Shown here piece after piece: positions 61,769 through 64,000 of a stretch of DNA of 64,000 nt; position 1 is the first letter of the stretch, and every line of letters begins with the position of its first letter. Source of the DNA: Scopulibacillus_A cellulosilyticus. Lineage in GTDB: Bacteria; Bacillota; Bacilli; Bacillales; Sporolactobacillaceae. The notes beneath the pieces were generated by a model that was given only the letters and a program-made list of their open reading frames with translations, had not been told where the DNA came from and ran no database searches. Made by a program: the position numbers and the translations under genes. The DNA is taken from NCBI RefSeq assembly GCF_042665295.1, contig NZ_JBHTCO010000005.1:124001-188000 (forward strand), read 5' to 3'.

Positions 61769-61878
61769 TATCCCGGTGAAACCGTCCGTAAGACTTTCGC
61801 CTCAAAACTTACGTTCCAGCGCTGAAGTTTAGGCGTGAGTAACGGACTGTAACACCCCTGATGGAAGTTTTACTTTAT
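61769..61878 (+). repeat. R1 repeat lacking the second hairpin's left arm
   Basis: Begins TATCCCGGTGAAACCGTCCGTAAG, has the module 1 hairpin (CGCCTCAAAACTT with AAGTTTAGGCG), then CACCCCTGATGGAAGTTTTACTTTAT. It ends 28 nt before the kinase start codon, so the tail forms part of the kinase 5' untranslated region. Confidence 0.78.
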
Positions 61879-61905
61879 CAGCTTTATATGATGGAGGATT
61901 TGCTA

Positions 61906-63390
61906 ATGAATATTCAGAAAGATCCGCAGCATGTAAGCAATGAATATTTAGATCAAGAAGCTGGGGATTTTCTTACCTTTACAAAATATTTTTCAGACAT
62001 GATCTCGAGACATATATTAAGTGATGATGGTTATAATGGTGCATTTATTTACGCTTCACAAGCGGCAAAAAATCTCATTGGCTTGGAGCCTTATGAATTG
62101 CAAGGCAAACCAATTTTTCATTTTATTCATCCAAATGACCGCCTGAATATTGAAAATTACTTAACAATAAACAAATCATTTCAAGGTGAAAAACTGTCAT
62201 TCCGTTTAAGGCGTCATGAAGGGGATTACATATGGGTTGAATCAACATTTTTCCAGGATGAAGACAAGCAAAATGAGTTTTTGTGTATAACAAGAAACAT
62301 CTCAGAATTAAAGCTGGCAGAGGAAGAAATACATGACAGTGAAAGAAAATACCGCCTTTTAGTGGAACACTCTCAAGATACTATTGGTATTATGACACAC
62401 GATGGACACTGGATATATATCAATCATGGTGCAAAACGTTTATTAGGCGTGACCAGACCGGGTGAAGTCATTGGTAAAACTTTATATGACTATATTCATC
62501 CAAAGGAACATGACCGGTTGTCAGAACAATTATCTATCATTAAGAAAACGAATGACCCGGTTGAAGTTCAAGATCTTCGCATTTTAAGAACCGACCATGA
62601 AACACGCCAGGTCGAGGTAAAATTTATCCCAACAAGCGATAAGGATAGGAAAACAATACAAGTTGTTATGAGGGATATTACAAAAAGAAAAAAGGCGGAA
62701 GAGTTATTGCAGCAAGCGGAAAAATTAACTGTTGTCGGTCAGCTCGCTGCGGGTATTGCACATGAAATTCGTAACCCGTTAACCGCCATCAAAGGGTTTA
62801 CTCAGCTGTTGGAAAGCTCGACCGAGAATCGCTATGTACGGGTTATTCTTCAAGAGCTGGACAGTATCGAAAATATCGTCAGCGATTTGCTTATTCTTGC
62901 CAAACCTCAGGTAGCTCAAACTGAAAAAACAGATCTTATTTATCTCTTAAACCGGACCGTCACATTATTAAATGCTCAAGCGATTATGAAAAATATCGAA
63001 ATCCTTACTGACTATGAAATAGAGTTTTTAGAAATTGAATGTGAGCCGGACCAATTGAAACAAGTATTTATTAATGTCATAAAAAATGCCTTGGAAGCTA
63101 TGGAAAATGGCGGTAAGATTTTTATAAAACTTCGATTTATTAGAGAAGATCGTATTTTAATTCGGATCATTGATCAAGGCGTCGGCATACCGCCGGACCG
63201 CTTAGAAAAAATAGGGGAGCCTTTTTATAGTACAAAAGAAAAAGGAACAGGTCTTGGTCTGATGATTTGTCAAAAAATTATTCAAAGCCATCAAGGAACA
63301 ATGAATGTAAAAAGCACGCTTCAGAAAGGAACAACAGTAGATATAACATTGCCTACACTGTTATCACCAGAGAAAGACGGGGATAATTAG
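61906..63390 (+). CDS. PAS-domain sensor histidine kinase, sporulation kinase type
   Basis: 494 residues from the ATG at 61906 after GATGGAGG; 15 upstream codons derive from the R1 repeat. Two PAS domains (about 20-140 and 150-265), HisKA with the phosphorylated His286 in AAGIAHEIRNPLTAIKGF, and a HATPase domain with N box VFINVIKNALEAMENGG, G1 DQGVGIPPDR and G2 GTGLGLMIC. No membrane helices and no response-regulator gene adjacent: an orphan kinase of the KinA/KinE type likely feeding Spo0F. Confidence 0.9.
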   Translation: MNIQKDPQHVSNEYLDQEAGDFLTFTKYFSDMISRHILSDDGYNGAFIYASQAAKNLIGLEPYELQGKPIFHFIHPNDRLNIENYLTINKSFQGEKLSFRLRRHEGDYIWVESTFFQDEDKQNEFLCITRNISELKLAEEEIHDSERKYRLLVEHSQDTIGIMTHDGHWIYINHGAKRLLGVTRPGEVIGKTLYDYIHPKEHDRLSEQLSIIKKTNDPVEVQDLRILRTDHETRQVEVKFIPTSDKDRKTIQVVMRDITKRKKAEELLQQAEKLTVVGQLAAGIAHEIRNPLTAIKGFTQLLESSTENRYVRVILQELDSIENIVSDLLILAKPQVAQTEKTDLIYLLNRTVTLLNAQAIMKNIEILTDYEIEFLEIECEPDQLKQVFINVIKNALEAMENGGKIFIKLRFIREDRILIRIIDQGVGIPPDRLEKIGEPFYSTKEKGTGLGLMICQKIIQSHQGTMNVKSTLQKGTTVDITLPTLLSPEKDGDN

Positions 63391-63520
63391 GAGAAATAAA
63401 AAATCGTTGCTCTCCGCAAATGGAAGGGGTCTAAATTCACTTTGTTCTAACAGTTGCAAAAACTGAGGAAATAGGTTAAATTGTATAAAAATTGTTGAAG
63501 GAATAGGAGAATTTATAGAA

Positions 63521-64000
63521 ATGATAGGAAGATTACTCGTCTCATGTCAAGACCGGCCAGGTATTGTAGCAGCCGTCTCCCGTTTTTTATCTGAACATGG
63601 AGCTAATATCGTTCACTCGGATCAACATTCAACTGATCCGGAAGGCGGAATATTTTTTATGCGAATTGAATTCCAATTGAAAGAGTTGGATGATAAGATT
63701 GAAAGTTTAAGAGAACAGTTTACCGAAATAGGAAAGCATTTTGAAATGGAATGGCGGATCGAAAGCACTGCTAAGAGAAAAAAGACAGCTATATTTGTAT
63801 CCAAGGAAGATCATTGTTTACAAGATTTACTATGGCGGTGGAAAATAGGAGAATTGGTTACGGATATTTCATTGGTTGTCAGTAACCATAAAGATTTAGA
63901 GTCTGTTGTAAAGCCGTTTGCGATTCCGTATTATCATGTACCTGTAACAAAGGAAACTCGTCATGAAGCGGCGAACAGTCACTTGCAACTGTTAGATAAG
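63521..64000 (+). CDS. purU: formyltetrahydrofolate deformylase, 5' part (3' end outside window)
   Basis: 160 codons are visible and open to the window edge, about half of the roughly 300-residue family. An N-terminal ACT domain (RLLVSCQDRPGIVAAVSRFLSE, then ANIVHSDQHSTDPEGG) leads into the formyl-transferase domain (KTAIFVSKEDHCLQDLLWRW, ISLVVSNH, IPYYHVP). Hydrolyses 10-formyl-THF to formate and THF. GGAGA precedes the ATG by 10 nt. Confidence 0.93.
   Translation, partial: MIGRLLVSCQDRPGIVAAVSRFLSEHGANIVHSDQHSTDPEGGIFFMRIEFQLKELDDKIESLREQFTEIGKHFEMEWRIESTAKRKKTAIFVSKEDHCLQDLLWRWKIGELVTDISLVVSNHKDLESVVKPFAIPYYHVPVTKETRHEAANSHLQLLDK

Noticed and set aside
1..64000. CRISPR arrays, transposases, prophage genes, tRNA or rRNA genes
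   Set aside because: No regularly spaced direct repeats, integrase or transposase domains, or tRNA/rRNA-like sequences were seen on either strand; only the R1 and R2 dispersed repeats.

Overview
The window is a low-GC chromosomal stretch from an endospore-forming Bacillales bacterium. Evidence: a small acid-soluble spore protein (SspP type), a spore-coat transglutaminase (tgl), KapB, a sporulation-type PAS histidine kinase, an FbpB-family peptide, an IDEAL-domain protein, a bacterial dynamin (DynA) and a bacilliredoxin, together with a strong AGGAGG ribosome-binding-site bias and several TTG/GTG starts. Many neighbourhoods match B. subtilis as I remember it (citB/yneP/yneQ/sspP, yybE/yybF, thyB-dfrA, odhAB). 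Genus cannot be fixed by eye. I see no rRNA, tRNA, transposase, prophage or CRISPR array.

Layout. 1-6.1 kb: 3' part of selA, aconitase, and a divergent LysR/MFS pair. 6.1-8.3 kb: M20 peptidase and DedA. 8.45-18.4 kb: a cluster that reads as a complete lysine-degradation route. It contains lysine 6-dehydrogenase, aldehyde dehydrogenase, a DapL-like aminotransferase, a ThDP-dependent enzyme, a family III CoA-transferase, a glutaryl-CoA-dehydrogenase-like acyl-CoA dehydrogenase, an IclR regulator and a DUF3870 protein. I propose lysine -> allysine -> 2-aminoadipate -> 2-oxoadipate -> glutarate semialdehyde -> glutarate -> glutaryl-CoA -> crotonyl-CoA, with the ThDP enzyme as the 2-oxoadipate decarboxylase. 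This is the most interesting system in the window. 18.5-29.5 kb: mostly housekeeping genes (thioesterase, YneQ, SGNH hydrolase, SspP, D-amino acid aminotransferase, 6-phosphogluconate dehydrogenase facing glucose-6-phosphate dehydrogenase, TRIC-type channel, CshA-type helicase, IDEAL protein).

29.4-45.3 kb: DynA, EamA transporter, RNase HI-like protein, formate-tetrahydrofolate ligase, bacilliredoxin, DUF2164, TrhO, an acyl-CoA dehydrogenase, transglutaminase with an unknown neighbour, an HpaB-type oxygenase, KapB, and thyA-dfrA. 45.8-50.0 kb: odhAB behind a long structured leader. 50.1-55.1 kb: accessory stretch with a D-lactate dehydrogenase-like flavoprotein, a two-domain Fe-S protein, a PadR/pentapeptide/micropeptide cassette, a VOC protein and DUF3892. 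55.3-64 kb: TcyP cystine transporter, second DapL-like aminotransferase, a degenerate P-loop protein, C39-type peptidase, QueF, M42 peptidase, PAS kinase and the start of purU.

Two families of small intergenic repeats stand out. R1 (about 7544, 34617, 56805, 61769, and a degraded copy near 55211) starts with a TCCCGG box and ends with a GATGGAAGTTT(C)ACT tail. It mostly sits directly upstream of genes in the same direction. R2 has GTTCAAAAAG terminal inverted repeats and occurs as short hairpins (13184, 26749, 37082, 45770) and one 282-bp form (37495-37776). Both generate false N-terminal extensions on neighbouring reading frames. Central-carbon genes (acnA, odhAB, zwf, gnd) and one-carbon genes (fhs, thyA, dfrA, purU) are well represented.
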